DNA from: Clostridia bacterium
Lineage (GTDB): Bacteria; Bacillota; Clostridia; UBA1212
Assembly (NCBI GenBank): GCA_017848335.1
Contig: JAGDAX010000034.1
Coordinates: 1-36,511, forward strand
Direction of reading: 5' to 3'
Length of the DNA stretch: 36,511 bases
The position numbers and the translations under genes are program-made. This document shows positions 23,481 through 31,917 of the stretch, piece by piece. Each line of letters begins with the position of its first letter. The stretch's first letter is position 1. A model generated the notes under the pieces. It was given only the letters and a program-made list of their open reading frames with translations. It was not told the DNA's origin and searched no databases.

Positions 23481-24176
23481 TCAAATCAGCTCATAATCCT
23501 TGAGCATTTCCCCGATCGTTCCGGCGTCCGCCCTCGCGATAACGTCAAGGATCGAAAGGTCGCCCTTCGCGCCAAGCCGCGCCTCCACCGCCTCAAAGTC
23601 GGTCTTCAGAAAATACAGCCGGATGCCCTTCTCCGCGAACGCTTCACGCGAATAAAGCTCCGTCCCGCCGATCGGATTCACGTACGTGTCCGCCCCGAAT
23701 ATCCCGCAAAGCTCGAGAATACCCTCCTGCGCCTTGCCGTGCAAACGCGGCCGCAGCTCCGAAGCCTTTACCACGGACGTCCCGATGCCGAGATAAGCCA
23801 TCACCTCAAAAAGCTGATGCCTGATGAAATCCGTCAGGTCGCTGCTCCCGAAGGCGAAGCACCCGTCAATAATATTTTCCACCGCACCGCTTCCCGGGAA
23901 GCCCTTGTACGTCCTTTTGACCGCATTCACAAATCTGTCGCGGCCCCTTTTGTCCTCCGAGAAGCTCATGTCGCAAATGAGGCTGTTCTGCGAGGCGTGC
24001 TCCACCGGCAGCGTCAACAGCTGCTCCCCGCCGGGCGCCAGAATACGGTTGCGGTTGATCCAGCCGCGCTTGATATAATTCACGTCGTCAAGGATCACAA
24101 AGACGTCGGCCGCGTTAATAAGCTGCCAGTATCCGATATATGGAAAAAGGTAGGGCTGCATTATCGCGAGCTTCAT
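23481..24176 (-). CDS. WbqC-like family protein
   Basis: A 231-residue WbqC-family protein. The N terminus KLAIMQPYLFPYIGYWQLI is the family hallmark, followed by VILDDVNYIKRGWINRNRI and the C-terminal NPIGGTELY with FLKTDFE. WbqC proteins are linked to O-antigen and other surface polysaccharide clusters and are thought to act on nucleotide-sugar or aminosugar intermediates. The activity is not established. No glycosyltransferase gene is close, so its role here is open. AAAGGA is ten bases before ATG 24176; the longer frame to 24266 runs into repeat sequence. Confidence 0.9.
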   Translation of the reverse strand: MKLAIMQPYLFPYIGYWQLINAADVFVILDDVNYIKRGWINRNRILAPGGEQLLTLPVEHASQNSLICDMSFSEDKRGRDRFVNAVKRTYKGFPGSGAVENIIDGCFAFGSSDLTDFIRHQLFEVMAYLGIGTSVVKASELRPRLHGKAQEGILELCGIFGADTYVNPIGGTELYSREAFAEKGIRLYFLKTDFEAVEARLGAKGDLSILDVIARADAGTIGEMLKDYELI

Positions 24177-24239
24177 GTTTTGAACGTCCTTTCTTTCAAT
24201 GGCGCCGATTATTGCGACGGGGCAAGGCTTCGCAGAATA

Positions 24240-24330
24240 CTGCGGCAGGATGGCTTGCGCAGACAACTGCGTCAGGATTGATCACGCAGAAGGCTGCGGC
24301 AGGATGGCTTGCACAGACAGACTGCGGCAG
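24240..24330. repeat. 27-bp tandem repeat upstream of the WbqC-like gene
   Basis: Units begin CTGCGGCAGGATGGCTTGC at 24240, 24267, 24294 and 24322. The period is 27 bp (the last 28). The rest of the 24177-24494 spacer holds the terminator at 24377 and a TATAAT at 24359-24364 without a matching -35. Confidence 0.85.
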
Positions 24331-24376
24331 AAAACCGCTTGCCTTTTCCCCGTTTGGAATTATATCACATCTTTTT

Positions 24377-24427
24377 AAAAAAAGCGCCCTCAGAACCCCT
24401 TTCTTTCGGAGGAGCTCCAAGGACGCT
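24377..24427 (-). terminator. Intrinsic terminator of the small membrane-protein gene
   Basis: On the minus strand AGCGTCCTTGGAGCTCC and GGGGTTCTGAGGGCGCT form an imperfect stem with G-T pairs, followed by a run of six or more T (24377-24382). Confidence 0.7.
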
Positions 24428-24494
24428 GACGAACAGTCCCGATAATATCTCCGGTCAACGACCCGTCTTCTTAATTTACCGCCTATCCGGCAAA

Positions 24495-24869
24495 TTATTT
24501 AACGAAGGTAATCTTCTCGGAATACTTGCCTACGATCGGAAGAGGCTTGCCCTGTCCGCGAGCGGCGGTGACAATGCCTATAATCGAAAGAACTCCGGCG
24601 AAGACACATACGGCGCCTCCGACGATGCCTGTAATCCACCCGAGAATCGGAATAAAATCAAAAAATTGAAGAACTACGCCCGCAGCATAGATAAACACTA
24701 ACACGAAGCCCTGTTTCACGTGGAACTTTGTGAACGGAGAATCCTTGCGGGTGAAGAAAGGAATCAAAACAAGCAGAAACAAATACGCAAGAATAGCCAT
24801 AAATCTGTTGTTTGAAATATCTTCCTCTGTGAACGTTTCCTGTACGTTTACATTTTCATTGTCTGCCAT
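24495..24869 (-). CDS. DUF4870/Tic20-like small membrane protein
   Basis: A 124-residue protein: an acidic N-terminal tail, then a helix MAILAYLFLLVLIPFF (24-39), the motif SPFTKFHVKQGFVLVF leading into a second helix (about 52-75), and a Gly-rich third helix (76-103). The pattern of helix, FHxxQG-like motif and two helices fits DUF4870/Tic20-like proteins of unknown function, common in Bacillota. TAGGAGG precedes the ATG at 24869 with good spacing. It has its own promoter and terminator, so it is monocistronic. Confidence 0.85.
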   Translation of the reverse strand: MADNENVNVQETFTEEDISNNRFMAILAYLFLLVLIPFFTRKDSPFTKFHVKQGFVLVFIYAAGVVLQFFDFIPILGWITGIVGGAVCVFAGVLSIIGIVTAARGQGKPLPIVGKYSEKITFVK

Positions 24870-24931
24870 AATAAAAACCTCCTAAAGTATCGAATAGGCG
24901 AAGCAGCTGCAAACCGTTGCTTCTTGTGTAA

Positions 24932-24960
24932 ATTATAGCCCAATTCGCAATTATTTACAA
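24932..24960 (-). promoter_or_regulatory. Promoter of the DUF4870-like gene
   Basis: TTGTAA (24955-24960), a 17-bp spacer and a perfect TATAAT (24932-24937) on the minus strand. The start near 24925 gives a leader of about 55 bases. Confidence 0.8.
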
Positions 24961-25020
24961 GAAAAAATGCGGCTTTTACCGAAAATAGCGAAAATATCCG
25001 TAAACGGCGCAAGGGGCTCA

Positions 25021-25056
25021 AAAAGAGCGGCGCATCCTGCAATCAAGAGCGCCGCC
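25021..25056 (-). terminator. Intrinsic terminator of the FTR-thioredoxin operon
   Basis: On the minus strand GCGGCGC (25050-25056) and GCGCCGC (25028-25034) form a 7-bp stem followed by TCTTTTT. It is 31 bases beyond the trxA stop. Confidence 0.8.
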
Positions 25057-25086
25057 CGCAGCTGTCAGTTTATTATTCAGCAGCGA

Positions 25087-25404
25087 TCACACAATGGACA
25101 CCAGCTCGAGAAGGCTCTCCTTCTTTGTGAATCCGATGCTCTTGCCGATCTCCCTGCCGCCTTCAAAAGCATACACGGCGGGAATCGCGTTGATGCCGAA
25201 CCTGTCCGCCAGCAAGGGCTCCTCGTCCACGTTGACCTTGCAGACTTTAACCCTGTCGCCGTAATCTCTGTCAATCTCGGAAAGCACAGGAGCGAGCATC
25301 TTGCAGGGCCCGCACCACGAAGCCCAGAAATCCACCAATACCGGCTTGTCGGCCTTCAATACCTCCTGCTCAAAATTATCTGCATTGACTGTAATTTCAG
25401 CCAT
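25087..25404 (-). CDS. trxA: Thioredoxin
   Basis: A 105-residue classical thioredoxin that reduces protein disulfides in the cytoplasm. The active site WCGPCK has Cys31 and Cys34, preceded by PVLVDFWAS; the cis-Pro loop is in GINAIPAVYAF. AAAGGGTGAT precedes the ATG at 25404. It lies 82 bases downstream of the ferredoxin:thioredoxin reductase gene on the same strand, and a terminator follows, so the two form a redox operon. Confidence 0.97.
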   Translation of the reverse strand: MAEITVNADNFEQEVLKADKPVLVDFWASWCGPCKMLAPVLSEIDRDYGDRVKVCKVNVDEEPLLADRFGINAIPAVYAFEGGREIGKSIGFTKKESLLELVSIV

Positions 25405-25431
25405 AATAAATCACCCTTTCGTTTTGTATCA

Positions 25432-25497
25432 GGTCACTTTTCCCCGGTCACTGTTCCAGGTCACTTTTTCCGGTCACCTTTCCCGGTCACTTTTCCT
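25432..25497. repeat. 13-bp tandem repeat that includes the FTR stop codon
   Basis: Five units reading GGTCACTTTTCC or similar. On the minus strand each is GGAAAAGTGACC, and the first unit is the last codons of the upstream gene, AAG-GAA-AAG-TGA. The gene end therefore belongs to the array, and the later units carry copies of the stop triplet TGA. Confidence 0.9.
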
Positions 25498-25684
25498 TAT
25501 AGTACAGCATGCAGTGGCAGAAGCCCTCAAATTCGGGATCCTTTATCTGCTCCCTGAACTCCCTGCACATGCATTTTGTGTCGTCGGTCCGTTCTCTGCG
25601 GCAGGGGCAGTAACCGCCTGTCTCCTTAAGACCGTCCCTTACAGTCTGTACTACGTCTTTATCCGGATTTTCAGTAATCTTCAT
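25487..25684 (-). CDS. Ferredoxin:thioredoxin reductase catalytic-chain family protein
   Basis: A 65-residue protein with the six cysteines of FTR catalytic chains: C26PC28, C38MC40 and C56HC58 (the CHC motif with His57). In the family these bind a [4Fe-4S] cluster beside a redox-active disulfide and pass electrons from ferredoxin to thioredoxin. The length is short for plant or cyanobacterial FTR (about 100 residues) but matches compact bacterial forms. The spacing (X9 and X15) differs from the classical X16 and X8. GGAG lies seven bases before the ATG at 25684. Thioredoxin follows directly, the expected partner, which strongly supports the call. Confidence 0.85.
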   Translation of the reverse strand: MKITENPDKDVVQTVRDGLKETGGYCPCRRERTDDTKCMCREFREQIKDPEFEGFCHCMLYYKEK

Positions 25685-25746
25685 CGAAATACTCCGTAAT
25701 CAATCAGTCAAATCGTTTAATTGCCCGATGCGCAGCAACGCCACGA

Positions 25747-25840
25747 GATCCGCCAATGCTCCGCGGAAATCTTCCGGGATCCGCCAAGGCTCCGCGGAAA
25801 TCCTTCGAGATCCGCAAATCTCCCGGGATCCGCCGACTTC
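25747..25840. repeat. 31-bp tandem repeat between the FTR and MBL-rubredoxin genes
   Basis: GATCCGCCAATGCTCCGCGG-like units start at 25747, 25778 and 25809, with a shortened copy after. The rest of the 25685-25988 spacer shows no terminator or convincing promoter. Confidence 0.9.
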
Positions 25841-25988
25841 ACGCGCATCGATCAGATAATACCAGCCGAAACTTTAAAAATCCTAAGCTTGCGGACAGAT
25901 CATAAAGGAGTCGCTTACCTCAGGCGTCCGGCTATTGCGAGCCCGTCCGAAGCATGGGCGGGCATTCACGAACCCTTCCCCGGCAGGA

Positions 25989-26945
25989 TCAGGCCCTCTC
26001 GAACTTATCCTTGCTCTTGCGGCATCTCGGGCAGCGCCAGTCGTCGGGAAGGTCCTCAAACGCGGTGCCTGCGGGAATGCCGTTCTTAGGGTCGCCCTTC
26101 TCGGGATCGTAAACGTATCCGCAAACGCTGCAGATGTACTTGCCGGTGGACGTCTTGTAAACGATTTCCTCCGGGAACACCGTTGCGGGAGGATTCGCAA
26201 GATCCACCACCACGTCGCCCTCGAGATTTTCGTACCCCAGCGGCGTGTGTGTCGACAGGTAAACGGTGGGATTCGAGCGTATGAATTCGCGGACAAGGTC
26301 CAGTGTCCTGCGGGCCTCGGCGGCATCCTCATATACCACGGACAGCTTGTTGTCGTAGAGCGCCTCGTCGGTGTACGTGACGTCGCCGTGCATCATGTAG
26401 AACCTGCCGTCCTTCTCGGCAATGACAATGCTGTTGCCGGTGGTGTGGCCCTTCGCCTCGATAAGATACAGGCCCGCGGCAATCCTCTGCGATGCCGGGA
26501 AATTGTGATACGCGCCGTCCGTAAATCTGACACGCACCACGTTGTCCCCCGAAAGGCCCAGCGCGTCCGCCTCGGCCTCGGAAAGATAGATCTTGGCGTT
26601 CGGGAAGGCCCTCAGCTCGCCGGTGTGGTCAGCGTGCTTATGGGTGACCAGTATTCCCTTCACGTCCTCAGGTGCATAGCCGAGATTTTTGAGAGCCGTC
26701 ACGTAATCCGCGATGCGCGCCCCCATGTAAATGACCGTGCTCTCGTCCGGAGCGGCGTCGGGAGTCTCGACGGGCATGCCCGTGTCCACCAGGAATACGC
26801 CTTCGTCAGTCTCCACGACGAAATTCTGAAGGGAGGACCTGTATTTGACCTTCGGGTCAAACCTGTCGGGCCCGTCTTCCCCGCCCTTGGCAAAGGGCTC
26901 CGTCATAAAACCGTTCCCGTACAGTTTTACTGCCTTGATTACCAT
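25989..26945 (-). CDS. Metallo-beta-lactamase-fold hydrolase fused to a C-terminal rubredoxin
   Basis: A 318-residue fusion. The MBL domain (1-262) has THKHADH (101-107), GHTTGN (166-171), Asp188 and STHTPLG with His233, a full two-metal site. A rubredoxin domain follows: Cys272, Cys275, Cys305 and Cys308 in [14 protein letters not shown] and [13 protein letters not shown]. There is no flavodoxin domain, unlike flavodiiron proteins, and the metal site looks hydrolytic of the lactonase or glyoxalase II type, so redox coupling is unclear. The start is ATG 26945, with AAAAGGGG upstream; the longer frame to 27053 lacks a ribosome binding site. The alkaline phosphatase gene is upstream on the same strand. 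Confidence 0.9.
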   Translation of the reverse strand: MVIKAVKLYGNGFMTEPFAKGGEDGPDRFDPKVKYRSSLQNFVVETDEGVFLVDTGMPVETPDAAPDESTVIYMGARIADYVTALKNLGYAPEDVKGILVTHKHADHTGELRAFPNAKIYLSEAEADALGLSGDNVVRVRFTDGAYHNFPASQRIAAGLYLIEAKGHTTGNSIVIAEKDGRFYMMHGDVTYTDEALYDNKLSVVYEDAAEARRTLDLVREFIRSNPTVYLSTHTPLGYENLEGDVVVDLANPPATVFPEEIVYKTSTGKYICSVCGYVYDPEKGDPKNGIPAGTAFEDLPDDWRCPRCRKSKDKFERA

Positions 26946-27125
26946 AAATTTCCCCTTTTCCCTGCTCTGAAACAGGACTCCGCCGGCATTTACGCGGCCG
27001 TACGGCGCATCCCTTCCGGAGCAATAACAAATGTCAAACCGTGCCTTGATCAAGACTGCCTTGAACTCTTGCCGGGCAAGATCAACGTCTGCGCAAAATC
27101 AACGCCGGGGCATACCGCCGCAGGT

Positions 27126-29207
27126 TCAATCAGCGTCAGCCTTCGGCAGCACCGTCTCCAGCAGCTCTTCGGGCACGTAAAAAGTCGCCGCGGCCTCGCC
27201 CTTCTTGGCATTCTTGCGGCCGGACTCATCTTCATATTTATATGAGGCGGGATTTGTCACAAAAATCGGCAGCCCCGCTGAAAGCTCGTGCGTGTTGCCC
27301 TCAGCGTCACGGTAGGTCTTTGAATTCCGCACCGCCTCCGCGCCGTTTGCAAACCTGAACACGCCGGTCTCCTCGTCAAAGGTGCCGTAGGAATACCTTC
27401 CCTCGTCAAGCGCGTCATACACAGGCACGAAAAGCTGCTTTGTCGCGGCCTCAAGCTTCGTCCACCCGGCGGCCTCAAGCACCGCGTGGGCGATATCCGA
27501 ATTCTCGATCTTATATCTGTCGTCAAGGACAGTCTCGTCGTAGTACTGCCCGCTGCGGACGGTTTCGCGTGAAGCATCCCCGGGAAGGCCGAGGCGTCCC
27601 AGAATGTCTTCGCGGACACCTTCGGGAGCGTAAAGCCACACCGGAACGTTGTGGGGCGAATGGCCAAGCGCCGCGCCTCCCACCACCGTATTGTCGGGAA
27701 CGCTGCCCTCGTGGAGCGCCGTCACCAGCTCGTCAATGGACGCAAAAGCAGCGCCGGCCTTGTTGGCCTTTTCGGGAGCCTTCTTTTGATTGGCCGGATT
27801 GTAAAAGCCGCCTGAATCGTGGTCGGGACAGGCCACCACCACGGTGTCGGTCCTCTGCATCGCCCAGTTTACGCAATAGCCGAACACCTCGTCGAAGGCC
27901 AGGTATTCCGCCACGGATTCCTTCACGTACCTGCCCTCGGCAGCGTTGTCGATTGCGCCGCCCTCGATCACCAGGCAAAAGCCGTCGGGGTCGTTGATAT
28001 TCTCGGAAAGCACCTTCAGCGCCGCCACCGCGATATCCATAAGCGTGATATCGTTTTCCGCAGCGTCCACGTCATAGAGAATGTGCTGGCCCTGGTAGTC
28101 CGTGTTCCAGGCGGCCGTGGTCATATTGTAATTGGTCTTGGTAAGGTCCCTGCCCTCTTCGATAAGAGCGCCGAAATCTATCTGAAACTTGGAAAACAGC
28201 TTCTTTGCGCCGGAATTCACCGCGTCGTTGATGCTCTTGACGTCCGTGACCACCGTGTAGCCGTGGTTCGCCGCCCTGTCGTCGTTTATGATCAGCTTGT
28301 CGTTCATCTTGAGGCCGCTCTTGACGTAGCCGCCGTCGGTGCCGTAGCAAAGTTCCACGTCGATGCCCGAATTGAGTATCTGCGGCGATGCGTCCTTCTG
28401 GTAGGCGTTGCCGTCCTGATCGGGCCGTCTCATAAGGTGTGCGGTAGCCGCGGAGGGCGTGGCGTCCACAAGGCACTTGGTGGTCACAAAGCCCGTCGAC
28501 TTGCCTTCAAGTCTCGCCACCTCGAGAATATTCGCCGCCGGTGCGAAATCCGGCGTCATTCCCACCATCGTGTAAACCGTCTTCACCCCGCAAAGAAGCG
28601 CAGTTCCCGCGGCAGCCGAGTCGGTGGCGCTGTGACCGCCCATCATCTTCATGGACGTGTCCGCGTGGGCAATGAGGAACTCGTCCAGGTACAGTCCGTT
28701 CACCGTGCGGCCGCTGATGGCATTGGTGGTGATCGGCGTGGCCTGCCTCACCCCCGGAATGTCAGCGATTCCGTCGACGATCCCGTCCACCGCGCTTGCC
28801 GCGTATTTCTTTTTGTATTCGTTCGCATAGTCATAGCTGCCGAAGCCTGCGCCGTCCGGTATCAGGTAGATAACGTTCTTGATCTCGGGTTTCCCGGCCT
28901 TCAGCCTGTTGTATTCTTCCTCGGCAATGTTCACCGTCTCGCCGCCGGAGAGCTTAAAAAAAAACCCGTCCACCGCGGCAATACTGTCCTCAGGGGCCTT
29001 GTCGTAGCCCTTTTTGACGTACTGCCTGTCAAGAGCCGCAAATATCTCCGCGGCGCCCGCCTTCGCATTGGCAAGCTTTTCAGCCTGCTGCTTCGCCTGC
29101 TGTTTTGCCTGCTGCTTAGGCACGACAATAAGAACCGCCGCCGCGACAGCGATCAACGCCACCGCCGCGATAATAATACCCGTTATTAGACCTTTTTTGT
29201 TTTTCAT
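27126..29207 (-). CDS. Membrane-anchored alkaline phosphatase
   Basis: A 693-residue enzyme releasing phosphate from monoesters outside the cell. A single N-terminal helix (about 8-30, no lipobox) followed by a repeated KQQA stretch (31-42) suggests an uncleaved anchor or signal. The catalytic domain has metal ligand Asp118 in IPDGAG, nucleophile Ser197 in TDSAAAGTA, VIEGGAIDNAAE, CPDHDSGGF and the final HSPHNVPVWLYA, all in the usual order. It is longer than E. coli PhoA, with an extra C-terminal segment after about 600. A promoter lies 82-110 bases upstream. No Pho box was recognised. Confidence 0.92.
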   Translation of the reverse strand: MKNKKGLITGIIIAAVALIAVAAAVLIVVPKQQAKQQAKQQAEKLANAKAGAAEIFAALDRQYVKKGYDKAPEDSIAAVDGFFFKLSGGETVNIAEEEYNRLKAGKPEIKNVIYLIPDGAGFGSYDYANEYKKKYAASAVDGIVDGIADIPGVRQATPITTNAISGRTVNGLYLDEFLIAHADTSMKMMGGHSATDSAAAGTALLCGVKTVYTMVGMTPDFAPAANILEVARLEGKSTGFVTTKCLVDATPSAATAHLMRRPDQDGNAYQKDASPQILNSGIDVELCYGTDGGYVKSGLKMNDKLIINDDRAANHGYTVVTDVKSINDAVNSGAKKLFSKFQIDFGALIEEGRDLTKTNYNMTTAAWNTDYQGQHILYDVDAAENDITLMDIAVAALKVLSENINDPDGFCLVIEGGAIDNAAEGRYVKESVAEYLAFDEVFGYCVNWAMQRTDTVVVACPDHDSGGFYNPANQKKAPEKANKAGAAFASIDELVTALHEGSVPDNTVVGGAALGHSPHNVPVWLYAPEGVREDILGRLGLPGDASRETVRSGQYYDETVLDDRYKIENSDIAHAVLEAAGWTKLEAATKQLFVPVYDALDEGRYSYGTFDEETGVFRFANGAEAVRNSKTYRDAEGNTHELSAGLPIFVTNPASYKYEDESGRKNAKKGEAAATFYVPEELLETVLPKADAD

Positions 29208-29288
29208 TCCGTGTCCTTCCGGCGGAAGGCTACTGCGGGCAACACCCCGGGGTGACGCCCTGCGGCCTGCGCCTTATGTAGTAAGGAC

Positions 29289-29317
29289 ATTGTAACACAA
29301 AGCGGCGGAGGATTCAA
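29289..29317 (-). promoter_or_regulatory. Promoter of the alkaline phosphatase gene
   Basis: TTGAAT (29312-29317), a 17-bp spacer and TACAAT (29289-29294) on the minus strand, about 80 bases before the ATG. Confidence 0.7.
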
Positions 29318-29353
29318 CTTCTGGCGAGCGCGGGATTGACCGGGACTGACCGG

Positions 29354-30115
29354 TCATTTCTTGCCCTGCTGTCTGCACCAGATATTCATGGTAAGCTCCG
29401 TGGGAAGCAGCTTGACCATCCTGACCTGCGACCTTACCGGGAACCCCAGTATCGACACCTTTTTGCCCTTTCTGAGATCCTTCATGGCTTTTTCCACCAC
29501 CTGCTCCGAGGTGTACCAGCGGTCGTAATACCTGACAGTATCGTCGTGCACCGCCCTGTCCATAAATTCAGTCCTGATCCAGCCCGGACATACGCACAGC
29601 ACCTGTATTCCGCGGCTCTTAAGCTCCCTGCCGAGAGCCCTCGAGAAGCTGAGCACGTACGCCTTGCTGGCGCCGTAAACCGCGATATACGGCACAGGCT
29701 GCCACGAAGAATTGGACCCCATATTTACGATCCCGGAGCCCCGGGTCATATACGGGAGCGCAATACCGCAAAGCATCGTCAGCGCCCTGTCGTTCACGTC
29801 AATAATGCCCGCCTGGTCCTCAACGTCCATCGTCTCAAATTCCCCAAAAAGGCCGTACCCCGCGGCATTCACGAGAATACGAACCTCCGGCTTTTCGGCC
29901 TCCAGCAGCATTTTGATCCCGGCGACGCCTTCACGGGTCGAAAGGTCGCACACCACAGGGCGGACAGCCGCATCGACGTGCTGCCTGAGCTCAAGCAGAC
30001 GGTCCTCTCTGCGGGCCACCACCCAGATCTCGTCAAGGGCAAATTCGCGGTCAACCGCCTTCACAAAGTCTCTTCCCATGCCGGAGGACGCTCCGGTCAC
30101 GATGCCAATTGTCAT
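29354..30115 (-). CDS. Short-chain dehydrogenase/reductase
   Basis: A 253-residue classical SDR. The cofactor loop TGASSGMG (7-14), NAAG (83-86), a Ser near 133-137 and the catalytic Tyr147 and Lys151 (YGASK) are all present, followed by CVCPGWIRTEF. It should oxidise or reduce an alcohol or ketone with NAD(P)H. A basic residue after the second strand (ARRED) suggests NADP(H). The substrate is unknown. AAGGAG lies before the ATG at 30115. The stop codon sits at the head of a short decamer repeat (29335-29357). Confidence 0.92.
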   Translation of the reverse strand: MTIGIVTGASSGMGRDFVKAVDREFALDEIWVVARREDRLLELRQHVDAAVRPVVCDLSTREGVAGIKMLLEAEKPEVRILVNAAGYGLFGEFETMDVEDQAGIIDVNDRALTMLCGIALPYMTRGSGIVNMGSNSSWQPVPYIAVYGASKAYVLSFSRALGRELKSRGIQVLCVCPGWIRTEFMDRAVHDDTVRYYDRWYTSEQVVEKAMKDLRKGKKVSILGFPVRSQVRMVKLLPTELTMNIWCRQQGKK

Positions 30116-30277
30116 TTTTATCTCCTTGATTCAGCAGTCATTTTGAGTTGCAGCAGAGTGTGTGTGGGTGGCAAAGGTGCGGCGGGACGGCGGCAGAGGG
30201 CTCGCCCGAAGGCGCTGCCTTGGACTTCCCGGCGCCGCCTTGATTATTACGCAGCTGCACGCCGCGGTCTTCACGGG

Positions 30278-31171
30278 CTAATCCATTGTATCATTGGTCA
30301 CGTTCCCGTCGCCCGTGATATCAATTGCCTCGCCCAGATACTTGGGCAGCGGCTTCACGATGCTGAAGCAGAAATCCTTGCAGCGGGCCACCACTTCGCG
30401 GACGTCGCGCTTAGTCTGCGCATAATAGTTTCTGAGGCTGGCGGAAACTCCCAGCGCCTCGATTTCAAACGCCTCGCAAAGGTAAAGGGTCCTGTATAGG
30501 TGGTACTTCTGGGTCACCACGACGCACTTTTTGACTCCGAACACTTCCTTCGCGCGATAGATCGACTCATAGGTGGAAAATCCCGCATGGTCCATGAATA
30601 CGTCCTCAGGCGGCACACCCATCTCCACAGCGCAGGCCTTCATAGCATTGACCTCGTCGTAGTCCTCAGTGCCGTGGTCGCCGCTCATAAGAAGCTTGGG
30701 CGCGACGCCTTCCTCGTAAAGGGCCACAGCCGTACGAATCCTGTCCACCAGCATATCGCTGGGCTCGCCGTCGGGCCGCACGCCGCAGCCGAGCACCAGA
30801 ATGCAATCCGCCCCGAAGTCCCCGGGCACCTTCCCGGTAATATGCTTCCCGCCCCTGGTTTTCACGATAATATTGATCGTCAACGGTATCAGCGCCAGCA
30901 CAGCCAGCGCGGCAAGTATAATGACTAAAATCCTGGTTTTTTTCTGCCTGGGGGTCTGCTTTTTTTCAGGCTTCCCGGCCTTTTGGGGTTTCCGCGCTTT
31001 TTTCGGCTTTTTCACTTTTTCCGGCGTCTCCGGTTTTTCCGGCGTTTCCTCTTTACCCGGCGTCTCCTCCGTTAGAGGCGTCTGCTCCGCCTGCGGCTCC
31101 CCGGCTGTCTGCGTCATTTCATGCACAGAGTCAATATGTGTTTTGTCATTGGTTCTGTCTTTGGTTTTCAT
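30278..31171 (-). CDS. SanA/YdcF-like DUF218 membrane protein
   Basis: A 297-residue protein with a charged, Pro/Lys/Glu-rich cytoplasmic tail (about 20-78, repeated EETPEKPETPEK and KKPKKARKPQK types). One transmembrane helix (80-102) precedes an extracytoplasmic DUF218 domain beginning ADCILVLGCGVRPDG. Further motifs are LLMSGDHG, YDEVNAM and VVVTQKYHLYRTLYLC. The family includes SanA (vancomycin exclusion) and YdcF, thought to act on cell envelope metabolites; the biochemistry is unsettled. ATG 31171 has AGAGGAAA upstream; the frame extends to 31264 without a better start. Likely cotranscribed with the deoxyribosyltransferase-like gene. Confidence 0.88.
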   Translation of the reverse strand: MKTKDRTNDKTHIDSVHEMTQTAGEPQAEQTPLTEETPGKEETPEKPETPEKVKKPKKARKPQKAGKPEKKQTPRQKKTRILVIILAALAVLALIPLTINIIVKTRGGKHITGKVPGDFGADCILVLGCGVRPDGEPSDMLVDRIRTAVALYEEGVAPKLLMSGDHGTEDYDEVNAMKACAVEMGVPPEDVFMDHAGFSTYESIYRAKEVFGVKKCVVVTQKYHLYRTLYLCEAFEIEALGVSASLRNYYAQTKRDVREVVARCKDFCFSIVKPLPKYLGEAIDITGDGNVTNDTMD

Positions 31172-31218
31172 TTTACGATTTCCTCTTGTGTAATATTTGG
31201 CAAGCACGCCGGTCGTAC

Positions 31219-31326
31219 GTTTGCGCCGCAGGTACGTGCCTTTGCGCGACAATGCAGCAGGCAAGCGATTTTGCGCGTCAATACCGCAGGTACGGCTCTT
31301 TGCGCGTCAATACCCCTCAGTACATT
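31219..31326. repeat. 29-bp tandem repeat running into the end of the deoxyribosyltransferase-like gene
   Basis: Units TTTGCGCGTCAATACCGCAG-like start at about 31220, 31241, 31270 and 31299. On the minus strand the last codons of the upstream gene, TAC-TGA, are the head of the first unit (GTACTGAGGGGTATTGACG against GTACCTGCGGTATTGACG). Confidence 0.8.
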
Positions 31327-31739
31327 TTGCCTTCGTACCGGTGCCCGGGAAGCCTCTCAAAGTCATACTCGCGAAGCGCGTCAATCCCCTCCAAAAGGTT
31401 CGAACGTGTGCCTTCGTGGATCATCAGATTCGAGTCTCCGCCCAGATGCACAACCACCGACGGAATGCCCGCCCCGAAGGCGTAACCGCATTCCCAGGCC
31501 GTGCCCGTATCGCTGAAATTGCCCCAATAGAGCACTACCACCGCGTCCGCGCAATCAATAGCTTCCTTGTTGAGCAGGAACGTCTTGAGGCTCCATTCGG
31601 CGGTACCCTTGCGGCAAGGCGCCTCGTGCATTCTCGGAGAATAGACCTCAAAACCCCGTGAAGCCAGAATTTTCTCGCCATCCTCCACCGCAGCAAGCTC
31701 CTCCTCAGAGAAAAAGGGTGACGCAAGATAAATCTTCAT
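31317..31739 (-). CDS. Nucleoside 2-deoxyribosyltransferase-family protein
   Basis: A 140-residue protein of the PF05014 type, which cleaves or exchanges the N-glycosidic bond of (deoxy)nucleosides for salvage. KIYLASPFFSEEE opens the fold, DCADAVVVLYWGNFSDTGTA carries the conserved Asp, and AWECGYAFG holds the likely nucleophile Glu83. The length matches the family. GGGAGGAACC lies just before the ATG at 31739; the frame is open upstream to 31865 but that ATG has no ribosome binding site. Stress-metabolite clean-up or a host-defence role cannot be told apart by sequence. Confidence 0.85.
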   Translation of the reverse strand: MKIYLASPFFSEEELAAVEDGEKILASRGFEVYSPRMHEAPCRKGTAEWSLKTFLLNKEAIDCADAVVVLYWGNFSDTGTAWECGYAFGAGIPSVVVHLGGDSNLMIHEGTRSNLLEGIDALREYDFERLPGHRYEGKMY

Positions 31740-31884
31740 GGTTCCTCCCGTGAGGCGCGGTTTTGCGTCCGCGCATTCAAAGCTTCCAAAAATCAGGCGT
31801 TTAAGTGCGTCAAAGTCGTTCCCGTCAGGCGAATTCCCGTCAATGTTCATTCCCGTCAAAAACATACTTTTCGGCTATGCTTTT

Positions 31885-31917
31885 CCGCTCTCATTATAAC
31901 CTAAGAGCGGCTTTTTT
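31885..31917 (+). terminator. Terminator-like hairpin overlapping a minus-strand promoter
   Basis: CCGCTCT (31885-31891) and AGAGCGG (31904-31910) form a 7-bp stem with a 12-base loop followed by CTTTTTT on the plus strand. No plus-strand gene precedes it. The loop contains the -10 element of the minus-strand promoter. Confidence 0.55.

Noticed and set aside
27819-29189. Long open frame on the plus strand (456 codons)
   Set aside because: Antisense of the alkaline phosphatase gene. The same holds for 1221-2594, 2252-3394, 10091-11083, 17701-18921, 22398-23276 and 25935-27245.
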